From Nitrospira bacterium HGW-Nitrospira-1 (lineage in GTDB: Bacteria; Nitrospirota; Thermodesulfovibrionia; Thermodesulfovibrionales; UBA6898): DNA of 6,865 nucleotides. Made by a program: the position numbers and the translations under genes. Shown one piece after another: positions 1 to 6,490 of the stretch. The stretch is taken from assembly GCA_002839535.1 (NCBI GenBank), contig PGYF01000074.1, forward strand, positions 1 to 6,865, in the 5' to 3' direction. The first letter of the stretch is position 1. Every line of letters starts with the position of its first letter. The notes beneath the pieces are model-generated. The model did not search any database and was not told where the DNA came from. It worked only from the letters and a program-made list of their open reading frames with translations.

Positions 1-537
1 GCGAATTTTCTCAGGGATTCTTTTTTCTATTACTTCCAAAAAAATCTTTTCATCTATAGAAGGCAGAAATACTGAAAGCGCCCCTGTAATTACCACATTC
101 GCTGCCCTTGTTTCACCAACTGCCTTTGCGATCCCAAAGGCGTCAACCGGAAAAACAGTCAGTCCCCTGCCTTTCAACTGTTCAAGAACATCAGATGGAT
201 AGGTATCCACACCTGTGGAAACAGGCGCAGGCAATATCTTCTGGGTGTTTACAATTACTTTAGTTTCTTTATTAAAATAAGGCAAATATCGGAGAGATTC
301 AAGCAGTTCGAATGAAGCAGCGATGTCCGCGCTGCCCAATTCAATAAGGGGTGAATAGACCTTTTCTCCGTACCGTATATGTGAAATGACCGAACCGCCG
401 CGCTGGGCCATGCCATGCACCTCGCTCTGTTTTACATCAAAACCCGCCTTCATCAAGGCAGACGATATGATCTCGCTGGCAAGCAAAATCCCCTGTCCGC
501 CTATGCCGCATAAGAGGATGTTACGCGTTCTTTTCAT
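1..537 (-). CDS. iorB: Indolepyruvate:ferredoxin oxidoreductase beta subunit, C-terminus cut off by window edge
   Basis: The reverse strand from the ATG at 537 reads open for 179 codons to the window edge with no stop, so only the extreme C-terminus is missing (family members are usually about 190-200 residues). It is the gamma-type subunit of the 2-oxoacid:acceptor oxidoreductase family, which pairs with IorA to oxidise indolepyruvate and other aryl-pyruvates to aryl-acetyl-CoA, passing electrons to ferredoxin in the cytoplasm. Visible hallmarks are the N-terminal glycine-rich motif GIGGQG (residues 11-16) and the conserved HGMAQRGG motif (41-48). The start lies inside the end of iorA (17-base overlap) and has a GGGAG ribosome site at 543-547, five bases upstream, so translation is probably coupled to iorA. 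Family identity is strong; substrate preference within aryl-pyruvates is inferred from the pairing with IorA. Confidence 0.93.
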   Translation of the reverse strand, partial: MKRTRNILLCGIGGQGILLASEIISSALMKAGFDVKQSEVHGMAQRGGSVISHIRYGEKVYSPLIELGSADIAASFELLESLRYLPYFNKETKVIVNTQKILPAPVSTGVDTYPSDVLEQLKGRGLTVFPVDAFGIAKAVGETRAANVVITGALSVFLPSIDEKIFLEVIEKRIPEKIR

Positions 538-2305
538 TTTCACTCCCTGCTATAACAATCGCCTTGAATTTGCAGAGCATGGCGCACTGGCCGCAGCCCT
601 CGCAAAGGACAGCGTTTATGCGTGAATAGCCCTTCTGTTTGAGCCGTTTAAACGGTTTAAGCTGTTTGAACTGTTCCTCAGTGAGAGGCGCCCACTCAAT
701 GGCAGGGCACCCAATCTTAAGACATATCCTGCATCCGGTGCATTTTTCGGATACAATCAGGTAGAGCAGTTTATCCTTCCTCTTCTTCATCTCCGGCAGA
801 AGCACACACGGGGCCTTTGCAATAATAACTGAAGGCTCAGGCCTTTTAACCTCCTGCCTGAGTATCTCCCTCGAGAGCGCCTCGATATCCACGGCATTGG
901 TAATTTCGCCTGTTATGGTCACCCCAGTCGAGGGGTTTGGTTGATGTCCTGTCATTCCTGTTGTCCTGTTGTCGAGGATTACGACGGTTGTGAAGCCCCT
1001 GTTGTAGACAATATCTATCAGGCCTGTTATGCCGGAATGTATAAAAGTGGAATCCCCGATGACCGCCACGATCTTTCCGAGGCTGTCTTTGCCAAGGGCC
1101 TTTTCCATTCCAAAGGCAGCGCCGATGCCCGCTCCCATGCATACGCAGGAATCCATTGCTGCAAGCGGCCTCAGCGCCGCAAGCGTATAGCAGCCTATAT
1201 CTCCGGCAACAAACACCCCGAGTTTTGATATCGCGTAAAATATACCCCTGTGGGGACATCCAGGACAGAGGTTCGGCGGCCTCATGGGTATTGGCATTGG
1301 CTCAAAGATATCTCTGCCTTTTTCACCTGTGATTGATTCTCTCACTATCTTTGAATTCAACTCGCCAATAGCTGGTATGAGTTCCTTGCCCCTGCATTTT
1401 ATACCCATCGCCTTTACGTGCAATTCGATGAAGGGGTCGAGTTCCTCAACAATGAAAAGTTCTTCAACCTCTGCGCTAAAGGCCTTTATCATTTTTTCTG
1501 GAAAGGGCCAGACCATGCCGAGTTTGAACACCGAGGAATCGGGGAATGCCTCTTTTACATAGAGGTAGGAGACGCCGGAGGTGATGAACCCCATTTTTTT
1601 GCCGCCCCATTCTATCCTGTTTTCAGGGAAGCCCTCAGCGAACTCCTTCAACCGCTCTATCCTTTTTTCGAGCTCAATCCTCCGTTTTTTGGCATTTGAC
1701 GGCAGCATCACGAATTTTTCCGGCATCTTCTCGATTCCCGGCTTTGCGGATGAGGTCTGCATATCACCGGCAGAGGTCAAGCCCTTCACATGGGCCACCC
1801 GTGTGGTAGTCCTCAGAAGCACAGGGGTATCGAATTCCTCGCTGAGGGCGTAGGCTGTCTTTATAAACTCTTTTGCCTCAGACGGGTCTGACGGCTCAAG
1901 CATCGGGACTTTTGCGGCGAAGGCGTAATTCCGGTTGTCCTGCTCATTTTGTGAGCTGTGCATCTCCGGATCATCTGCAGTAACAATGACAAGCCCTCCC
2001 TTTACTCCGGTATAGGCAGCGGTAAAAAGCGGGTCGGCTGCTACATTGAGACCAACATGCTTCATTGTCGCAAGCGCCCTGACCCCTGCAAAAGATGCGC
2101 CCAGCGCCACTTCGAGAGCGACTTTTTCATTAGGCGCCCATTCGGCATAGACTCCTTCGTATCTGCAGAGGTTTTCGAGGATTTCTGTTGACGGCGTGCC
2201 GGGATATGCGGATGCAACCTTTACCCCAGCCTCATATGCGCCGAGTGCAATCGCCTCATTGCCGGAAAGAAGCATCTTTTCCTTTAATTTTGTCTGTGAT
2301 TTCAT
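521..2305 (-). CDS. iorA: Indolepyruvate:ferredoxin oxidoreductase alpha subunit
   Basis: This 594-residue protein is the catalytic TPP- and iron-sulfur-containing subunit that decarboxylates indolepyruvate or related aryl-pyruvates to the acyl-CoA. Domains in order: an N-terminal pyrimidine-binding domain with PGTPSTE (35-41) and the NEK segment (59-61) whose Glu60 sits where the TPP-activating glutamate is expected; a central transketolase-C-like domain (about 235-320); a TPP pyrophosphate domain with NLCPGCPHRG (345-354), GDIGCYTL (368-375), GDS (417-419) and DN (445-446); and a C-terminal ferredoxin domain with two cysteine sets, C522/C525/C528/C533 and C568/C571/C574/C578. The second set ends CK rather than the common CP. 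Length is normal for the family. Start choice is uncertain: the ATG at 2305 has only a weak ribosome site, whereas the in-frame ATG at 2275 (Met11) follows AAAGGAAAAG and gives an N-terminus, MLLSGNEA, closer to what I recall for the family. It leads a two-gene operon with iorB. Confidence 0.95.
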   Translation of the reverse strand: MKSQTKLKEKMLLSGNEAIALGAYEAGVKVASAYPGTPSTEILENLCRYEGVYAEWAPNEKVALEVALGASFAGVRALATMKHVGLNVAADPLFTAAYTGVKGGLVIVTADDPEMHSSQNEQDNRNYAFAAKVPMLEPSDPSEAKEFIKTAYALSEEFDTPVLLRTTTRVAHVKGLTSAGDMQTSSAKPGIEKMPEKFVMLPSNAKKRRIELEKRIERLKEFAEGFPENRIEWGGKKMGFITSGVSYLYVKEAFPDSSVFKLGMVWPFPEKMIKAFSAEVEELFIVEELDPFIELHVKAMGIKCRGKELIPAIGELNSKIVRESITGEKGRDIFEPMPIPMRPPNLCPGCPHRGIFYAISKLGVFVAGDIGCYTLAALRPLAAMDSCVCMGAGIGAAFGMEKALGKDSLGKIVAVIGDSTFIHSGITGLIDIVYNRGFTTVVILDNRTTGMTGHQPNPSTGVTITGEITNAVDIEALSREILRQEVKRPEPSVIIAKAPCVLLPEMKKRKDKLLYLIVSEKCTGCRICLKIGCPAIEWAPLTEEQFKQLKPFKRLKQKGYSRINAVLCEGCGQCAMLCKFKAIVIAGSENEKNA

Positions 2306-2351
2306 GGTGTCTCGCCCAGAAACAGAGTTTTACTAATACGGCCCTTAATAA

Positions 2352-2378
2352 ATTATCATACGCACGCTTTATTTTCAA
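2352..2378 (-). promoter_or_regulatory. Possible iorAB promoter
   Basis: On the reverse strand a TTGAAA (2373-2378) is followed 15 bases later by GATAAT (2352-2357); an overlapping TATGAT lies at 2355-2360. Spacing is short of the ideal 17, so the exact -10 box is uncertain. The transcript would begin about 35-45 bases ahead of the iorA ATG at 2305. The -35 box lies in the loop of the inverted repeat at 2360-2390 and the right-hand arms flank the spacer, so a protein bound there would be placed to repress iorA. This is pattern matching only. Confidence 0.35.
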
Positions 2379-2390
2379 CAAAGCGTGCGT
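2360..2390. promoter_or_regulatory. Perfect 11-bp inverted repeat between divergent iorA and leuS, candidate operator
   Basis: ACGCACGCTTT at 2360-2370 is matched exactly by AAAGCGTGCGT at 2380-2390, with a 9-base AT-rich centre. Neither strand has a T-run after the stem, which argues against an intrinsic terminator. It sits in the divergent intergenic region and overlaps the probable iorA promoter, while lying about 25 bases upstream of the leuS -35 region. An operator for a dimeric regulator of iorAB is the simplest reading; a stable cruciform or RNA hairpin in the iorA leader is the alternative. Confidence 0.45.
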
Positions 2391-2415
2391 GAGGCGACGG
2401 GTGCGCGCCTGAACT

Positions 2416-2444
2416 TTTATAAAACAGATGATTTAGGGTATAAT
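2416..2444 (+). promoter_or_regulatory. Promoter of the leuS-lptE-holA operon
   Basis: A consensus TATAAT lies at 2439-2444. A 17-base spacer places the -35 box at 2416-2421 (TTTATA, four of six matches to TTGACA). Transcription would start near 2451, giving a leader of about 25 bases before the leuS TTG start. The -10 box is convincing; the -35 is weak. No leader long enough for a T-box or attenuator is available between this promoter and the gene. Confidence 0.6.
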
Positions 2445-2461
2445 TTTCTTTAATAAAAGTC

Positions 2462-2466
2462 GGAGG
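2462..2466 (+). promoter_or_regulatory. leuS ribosome binding site that fixes a TTG start
   Basis: GGAGG lies 8 bases before the TTG at 2475. In the leuS frame, stops occur at 2451 and 2454 and no ATG or GTG lies between them and 2475, so TTG is the only usable start that keeps the conserved N-terminus. An out-of-frame ATG at 2468-2470 sits one base from GGAGG and is followed directly by TAA. Confidence 0.8.
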
Positions 2467-2474
2467 AATGTAAG

Positions 2475-5042
2475 TTGGAAGAAAGATTTGATCACAGGAA
2501 CATCGAACCGAAATGGCAGAAATACTGGCAGGAGAGGCGGCTTTACAAGACCATAACCGATAAATCAGCGAAAAAATTCTATTGTCTTGAGATGTTCCCT
2601 TATCCTTCAGGGAAGATCCATATGGGACATGTCCGTAATTATGCTATCGGTGATGTTATTGCGAGATATAAGAGGATGCAGGGATATAATGTCCTTCATC
2701 CGATGGGGTGGGACGCCTTTGGAATGCCTGCTGAGAACGCCGCAATAAAGCATGGCGTCCATCCGTCGAAGTGGACGCACGAAAATATCAGCTATATGAA
2801 GAGCCAGTTGAACAAACTCGGCCTGAGCTATGACTGGGACAGGGAGGTGGCCACTTGCACCCCTGAATATTACAAATGGAACCAATGGTTTTTTATCAAG
2901 ATGCTCCAAAAGGGCCTTGCCTACAAAAAGACCTCGTATGTCAACTGGTGCCGCTCCTGTGCGACTGTGCTTGCCAACGAACAGGTGATAGAGGAGAAAT
3001 GCTGGAGGTGTGACAGCACGGTTGTGCAGAAGGAACTGGAACAGTGGTTTCTGAAGATAACCCATTATGCGGAAGAACTGCTCAGCAGCAGCGATGAATT
3101 AACCGGCTGGCCTGAGAAGGTTGTTATTATGCAGAAGAACTGGATCGGCAAAAGCCAGGGGCTTGAGGTTGATTTCAGGATAGACGGGATGGCCGAGAGT
3201 ATCAGGATATTCACCACCCGGCCGGATACACTCTTTGGCGCAACATTTCTCTGTCTGTCTCCTAAACATCCATTGTCAGGGAGGCTGGTTTCCGATAAGG
3301 CTGAACTTGAAAAAATTATCGCCCATTACGGGAAAGAGGATGAGAAGGCCGGCTTAAACACAGGCCATTTCTGCATCAACCCGATGAACAATGAGAAGAT
3401 ACCGATCTATGTTGCGAACTTTGTCCTGATGGAATATGGGACCGGAGCCATCATGTCCGTGCCTGCGCATGACCAGCGCGACTTTGATTTTGCAAAGAAA
3501 TACAATTTACCTATAAGGGTTGCGATTATCCCCCCCACCCAACCCTCCCCATCGAGGGGGGAGGGCGAGGGAGGGGGTGGTTCTGCTCTCTCTCAGGCTT
3601 TTGAGGAAGACGGAATACTCGTTGATTCAGGAAGCTTCACAGGATTAAAAAGCAGTGACGCGCAGGCAACGATAGCAGAATTTGTTGAAGGCAAAGGCTT
3701 GGGCAAAAGGGTAATAAATTACAAATTGCGCGACTGGGGAATATCCCGTCAGAGGTACTGGGGAACGCCGATACCGGTTGTCTATTGCGATGTCTGCGGT
3801 ATTGTCCCTGTGCCGGAGGAAGACCTCCCTGTCATACTGCCTGAAGATGTGAAATTCACCGGTACAGGCGGCTCACCCTTGCTCGAATCAGAATCCTTTC
3901 TGCATACCACCTGTCCATCCTGCGGCGGCAAGGCGAGAAGGGAAACAGACACCATGGACACCTTTGTGGATTCTTCCTGGTACTTTATTGCCTATTGTCT
4001 CAAGCAAGGGAATGGGGATTGGGGTTTTGGGATTAGCGAAAAGAACAATCCTGACACCAGTCCCGAATCCCTAACCCCTAATCCCTTAAATTATTGGATG
4101 CCTGTTGACCAGTATGTAGGGGGCGTTGAACACGCAGTGCTGCATCTGCTCTATTCCCGGTTCTTCACGAGGGTCATTCGCGACCTCGGCCTTATCAGTT
4201 ACAGCGAGCCTTTCAGAAATCTGCTCACCCAGGGGATGGTCATCAAGGATGGCGCAAAGATGTCCAAGTCAAAGGGAAATGTGGTTGATCCGGATTATCT
4301 TATTGAGCGGTACGGTTCTGATACCTCACGGCTTTTTTCGCTCTTTGCCGCACCTCCTGAAAGAGACCTTGAATGGTCGGACAAGGGCGTTGAAGGCGCA
4401 TACAGGTTTTTAAACAGGATATGGGCAATAGTTTATAAGAATCGTAATGCGTTATGCGTAAAGGGTAATGAGTCAAAAGACAGTAATGAGTTATGGGTAA
4501 TGGGTAATGGGTTAAAGGATGAAAACTCATCACGCATCACGCATCACGCATCACGACTGTTAAGAAAGACTCATCAGACGATAAAAAAAGTGACAACAGA
4601 TATCGAGAGAGAGTATCATTTCAATACAGCCATCGCAGCCTTGATGGAGCTGGTTAATGAAATGAACAGCTTTGAGCCTGGTGACTCAAAAGATATGCAG
4701 ATTATGAAATTCGCCATAGAAAATACCCTCCTGCTCCTCTCACCGTTTACCCCCCATATCACAGAAGAACTCTGGGCCCATATCGGCCATGATGCAAGTA
4801 TTTCGGAGAAAAGCTGGCCGGCATGGGATGAGGAGTTGGTCAGGGAGGAAGAGATCGAACTGGTGATCCAGGTGAACGGTAAATTGAGGGGGAAACTCAT
4901 GATCCCCTGCGATCTTACGGAGGAAGAGATCAAGGCCCGTGCGCTTGGCGACCGGAAGATAACAGAGGTGATCGGAGCAAAGAAGGTCAGGAAAGTGATC
5001 GTGATAAAAGGCCGTCTGGTAAATATTGTAATCGGAGAATAA
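2475..5042 (+). CDS. leuS: Leucyl-tRNA synthetase (class I), with three in-frame repeat insertions
   Basis: The 855-residue cytoplasmic enzyme ligates leucine to tRNA-Leu and edits mischarged tRNA. Visible landmarks are the HIGH-type motif HMGH (49-52), a first zinc-type set C159/C162/C176/C179, the CP1 editing domain with TTRPDTLFG (247-255) and YGTGAIMSVPAHDQRD (321-336, with Asp333 at the amino-acid-discriminating site), a second zinc-type set C438/C441/C480/C483, the core segment DSSWYF, and KMSKS at 595-599, then the helical anticodon-binding domain and the C-terminal RNA-binding domain (from about 795). The start is a TTG. Three stretches have no counterpart in typical LeuRS: residues 353-369, 512-537 and 657-694. 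Each is encoded by a low-complexity palindrome (3530-3580, 4008-4085, 4443-4555) and none breaks the frame. Catalytic motifs are intact, so the enzyme is probably functional. It is first in an operon with lptE and holA. Confidence 0.97.
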   Translation: MEERFDHRNIEPKWQKYWQERRLYKTITDKSAKKFYCLEMFPYPSGKIHMGHVRNYAIGDVIARYKRMQGYNVLHPMGWDAFGMPAENAAIKHGVHPSKWTHENISYMKSQLNKLGLSYDWDREVATCTPEYYKWNQWFFIKMLQKGLAYKKTSYVNWCRSCATVLANEQVIEEKCWRCDSTVVQKELEQWFLKITHYAEELLSSSDELTGWPEKVVIMQKNWIGKSQGLEVDFRIDGMAESIRIFTTRPDTLFGATFLCLSPKHPLSGRLVSDKAELEKIIAHYGKEDEKAGLNTGHFCINPMNNEKIPIYVANFVLMEYGTGAIMSVPAHDQRDFDFAKKYNLPIRVAIIPPTQPSPSRGEGEGGGGSALSQAFEEDGILVDSGSFTGLKSSDAQATIAEFVEGKGLGKRVINYKLRDWGISRQRYWGTPIPVVYCDVCGIVPVPEEDLPVILPEDVKFTGTGGSPLLESESFLHTTCPSCGGKARRETDTMDTFVDSSWYFIAYCLKQGNGDWGFGISEKNNPDTSPESLTPNPLNYWMPVDQYVGGVEHAVLHLLYSRFFTRVIRDLGLISYSEPFRNLLTQGMVIKDGAKMSKSKGNVVDPDYLIERYGSDTSRLFSLFAAPPERDLEWSDKGVEGAYRFLNRIWAIVYKNRNALCVKGNESKDSNELWVMGNGLKDENSSRITHHASRLLRKTHQTIKKVTTDIEREYHFNTAIAALMELVNEMNSFEPGDSKDMQIMKFAIENTLLLLSPFTPHITEELWAHIGHDASISEKSWPAWDEELVREEEIELVIQVNGKLRGKLMIPCDLTEEEIKARALGDRKITEVIGAKKVRKVIVIKGRLVNIVIGE
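3530..3580. repeat. Palindromic C-rich/G-rich element inside leuS (editing domain)
   Basis: A C-rich left half (3530-3550) and a G-rich right half (3556-3580) form an imperfect palindrome around the centre ATCGA (3551-3555); CCCTCCCC at 3543-3550 pairs with GGGGAGGG at 3558-3565 and outer C-runs pair with outer G-runs. It is read in frame as a Pro/Ser then Gly/Glu-rich segment, residues 353-369, just after the editing-domain HDQRD motif, in what is a short loop in Escherichia coli LeuRS. The peptide type (SPSRGEGEG) resembles peptides I recall from dispersed palindromic repeats in other genomes; that recall was not checked by search. Confidence 0.8.
4008..4085. repeat. Palindromic 7-bp-unit element inside leuS (before the KMSKS domain)
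   Basis: The left arm (4008-4036) contains GGGGATT, GGGGTTT and GGGATTA units on the plus strand. The right arm (4060-4085) read on the minus strand gives GGGATTA, GGGGTTA, GGGATTC in succession. The arms therefore form an imperfect inverted repeat with a loop at about 4037-4059. It encodes residues 512-537, between the conserved WYF..YC and NYWMPVDQY segments of LeuRS, where ordinary enzymes have a link of about 10-15 residues. No stop is introduced. Confidence 0.7.
4443..4555. repeat. Palindromic 7-bp tandem array inside leuS (start of anticodon-binding domain)
   Basis: Plus-strand heptamers of the form CGTAATG occur four in a row at 4443-4470 (CGTAATG, CGTTATG, CGTAAAG, GGTAATG) and five more at 4482-4516. 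They are faced by four exact tandem copies of CATCACG at 4528-4555, which is CGTGATG on the minus strand. The whole is a heptamer-based inverted repeat. It encodes residues 657-694, between the tyrosine-rich end of the catalytic core and the conserved HQTIKKVT helix, a variable loop in LeuRS. Reading frame is kept throughout. Confidence 0.8.
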
Positions 5043-5045
5043 CAA

Positions 5046-5567
5046 ATGAGGAGAAGACATCGTATTTCAGCGCAATTTTCAACGCAATTGATTGTATGTT
5101 TCAACCTTGTAATGGCGCTTCTGCTGTCAGGCTGCGGCTACAGCATATACCGGCAGAGCGAACTGCCGTTTACCGATATACAGATCAGTACGATAGAAAA
5201 TAAAACATACGAGCCAAAACTCCAGGACAAGCTGCATAAGGCGCTCACCGAAGAGTTTATAAGGAACGGGATCAAGGTCAGTCCTGTTGCCGACACAAAA
5301 CTTTCTGCTCGAGTCCATACCTTTAACATGGATATTCTCTCTGAGAAGGAGGGTATAACCATCGGCTACAGGGTCGTTATAAGCGCAGACTTCACGGTAG
5401 AGGACAAAAACGGGAGGAAGGAGTTTAAGAATATAGACTCTCCCTTCATCGTCTCTCTTACAGCTTCCGAAGCGCTTAATACACTGCTTGCAACAAAAGA
5501 ACTTATAGAGGAAAAGGCCTTGAGGGATGTGGCGATGAGGATTGCAGGGGCGCTGATCTACAAATGA
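5046..5567 (+). CDS. lptE: LPS-assembly lipoprotein LptE (RlpB family)
   Basis: The 173-residue protein starts with a positively charged N-terminus (MRRRHR), a hydrophobic stretch (about 14-28) and the lipobox LSGC with Cys30, so it should be a signal-peptidase-II-processed lipoprotein. The mature start CGYS, followed by the segment I-ENKTYEPKLQDKLHKALTEEF (from residue 50), is the pattern of LptE, the outer-membrane plug of the LPS translocon that partners LptD. Length matches the family. The gene begins 3 bases after leuS, with a GGAG ribosome site (5034-5037) inside the leuS end, and overlaps holA by four bases, matching the leuS-lptE-holA order of many Gram-negatives. Overall sequence is divergent, as is normal for this family, so the call rests on lipobox, conserved N-terminal pattern and context together. 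Confidence 0.87.
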   Translation: MRRRHRISAQFSTQLIVCFNLVMALLLSGCGYSIYRQSELPFTDIQISTIENKTYEPKLQDKLHKALTEEFIRNGIKVSPVADTKLSARVHTFNMDILSEKEGITIGYRVVISADFTVEDKNGRKEFKNIDSPFIVSLTASEALNTLLATKELIEEKALRDVAMRIAGALIYK

Positions 5568-6013
5568 GCTTCCGCAATTTTACGGATGAGATAAAAAAAG
5601 GTCTTCCTGCATCAAATTATCTCCTTGTCTCATCAGACTACTTTTTGCATATTGAGGCGGTCTCCCTGATAAAAGGGCTTGTCCCTCCGGCTGAGCGGGA
5701 TTTTAATTTCCATTCTTTCGACCTCCTGTCTACTGACAATGATAAACTGCCTTTTGAACAAATACTCGATGTCTTGAACACAGCCCCTTTTTTTAGCGGC
5801 AGAAAATTTGTCGTTATGGAAAATATACAAAAACTGCTCAAAAAGGATATTCAAAAGCTTGAGGGCTATCTTCTGAATCCTTCGGAGAGTTCTGCCATGA
5901 TACTGCTGCATGCCGGTACAGTGAAAAAGGATATGAAAGAAAGGCTCAGGGGCGCAAAGCAGATCGTGCTCGATATCAGGGAAAAGGATATTCCTGCATG
6001 GCTCGGATTGTAG
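5564..6013 (+). CDS. holA: DNA polymerase III delta subunit, N-terminal part (gene interrupted)
   Basis: The 149-residue frame matches the N-terminal domain of HolA, the delta subunit that opens the sliding clamp: an early YLLVSSDYFLHIEAVSLI segment, then FNFHSFDLLS, a TAPFFSGRKFVVMENIQKL strand-helix stretch (about 73-90), a Ser/Ala-rich MILLHAG strand and the linker IREKDIPAW at 138-146. It starts in an ATGA overlap with lptE, so translation is coupled. In ordinary HolA the sequence would continue about 190 residues more; here it ends at a TAG three codons after PAW. The missing second and third domains are found in the next frame (5998-6408), so this is half of one gene. Whether the product is made and stable cannot be judged from sequence. 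Confidence 0.85.
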   Translation: MSFRNFTDEIKKGLPASNYLLVSSDYFLHIEAVSLIKGLVPPAERDFNFHSFDLLSTDNDKLPFEQILDVLNTAPFFSGRKFVVMENIQKLLKKDIQKLEGYLLNPSESSAMILLHAGTVKKDMKERLRGAKQIVLDIREKDIPAWLGL

Positions 6014-6408
6014 GGACAGACCTTGGGATGCTTTCGTCCGAACTCGAAAAGCTCATGCTTACCGGGAGTTCAAAGATAGAGAAGAAGGATATTATCGAGG
6101 TTGTCGAGGGCAAGAGGACCTACAGCGCCTTTGCACTTATCGATGCGATAAAGGCCCGGGATACTGAAAAGACCTTTAAGATTTATGAAGTACTGAAAGA
6201 GACAGAAGAGCCCTATAGTCTTCTGGGGGCGCTGAACTGGCAGTACGGGCAGTTTATGGGGGCCAAAAATACACCTGCCGACAGGAACTATTACTATAAG
6301 GTATTTGAGCTGCTGCACAAGGCTGATGCGGCAATAAAAAGTTCCGGGTCGTATTATCCTGTTGAACTTCTTCTTGTCAGACTCCTCAGGCTTTCACGAC
6401 AGAAATAG
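5998..6408 (+). CDS. holA: DNA polymerase III delta subunit, C-terminal part (gene interrupted)
   Basis: The 136-residue frame starts at an ATG 16 bases before the stop of the preceding part, in a different frame. It opens with IVGTDLGMLSSELEKLML, the typical helix of HolA domain II, then KKDIIEVVEGKRTYSAFALIDAI and the clamp-loader collar domain ending LLLVRLLRLSRQK. Joined, the two parts give about 285 residues against roughly 330-345 for well-known HolA proteins. The gap at the junction is about 22-26 residues, and restoring the frame needs an insertion of 1 modulo 3 bases (for example 70, 73, 76 or 79). An AAGGA sits at 5984-5988, nine bases before the ATG, so re-initiation is possible. 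The third domain also looks shorter than in Bacillus subtilis. Most likely this is a deletion or assembly error. Confidence 0.83.
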   Translation: MARIVGTDLGMLSSELEKLMLTGSSKIEKKDIIEVVEGKRTYSAFALIDAIKARDTEKTFKIYEVLKETEEPYSLLGALNWQYGQFMGAKNTPADRNYYYKVFELLHKADAAIKSSGSYYPVELLLVRLLRLSRQK

Positions 6409-6425
6409 TGATTGTATTTCTTTGA

Positions 6426-6446
6426 GCAAAATCCAGAGGATTTTGC
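6426..6446. repeat. Perfect 9-bp hairpin just after holA, possible terminator
   Basis: GCAAAATCC (6426-6434) pairs exactly with GGATTTTGC (6438-6446) across a 3-base loop. It begins 18 bases after the holA stop, a usual place for a terminator, but no T-run follows the stem; the four Ts lie within the right arm. It may act as an mRNA 3'-end stabiliser rather than a terminator. A second imperfect hairpin, GCGG-AT/ATCCCGC, overlaps its right end at 6445-6460. Confidence 0.45.
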
Positions 6447-6474
6447 GGATTGAATCCCGCCCAGCGTTTCCGCC

Positions 6475-6489
6475 TCCGCCAAAGGCGGA
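6475..6489. repeat. Small GC-rich hairpin
   Basis: TCCGCC (6475-6480) pairs with GGCGGA (6484-6489) around AAA. It immediately precedes the left arm of the 19-bp inverted repeat at 6491, so the two may form one compound structure. Confidence 0.5.
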
Positions 6490-6490
6490 A

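Noticed and set aside
846..1259. Long reverse-strand open frame of 137 codons inside iorA
   Set aside because: It lies in another frame of a strongly conserved gene, has a Cys/Arg-rich composition typical of shadow frames, and shows no family motifs.
2360..2390. Intrinsic terminator between iorA and leuS
   Set aside because: The two genes diverge, so no transcript from within the window needs to end there, and no T-run follows the stem on either strand.
4616..5104. Reverse-strand frame of 162 codons opposite the end of leuS
   Set aside because: It is fully antisense to the conserved C-terminal domain of LeuRS and the lptE start, and its Ser/Phe/Ile-rich sequence is that of a shadow frame.
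5981..5998. Programmed -1 frameshift joining the two holA parts
   Set aside because: The only candidate is a short AAAAG in GAA AAG; there is no canonical slippery heptamer, and even a shift would leave about 22-26 conserved residues missing.
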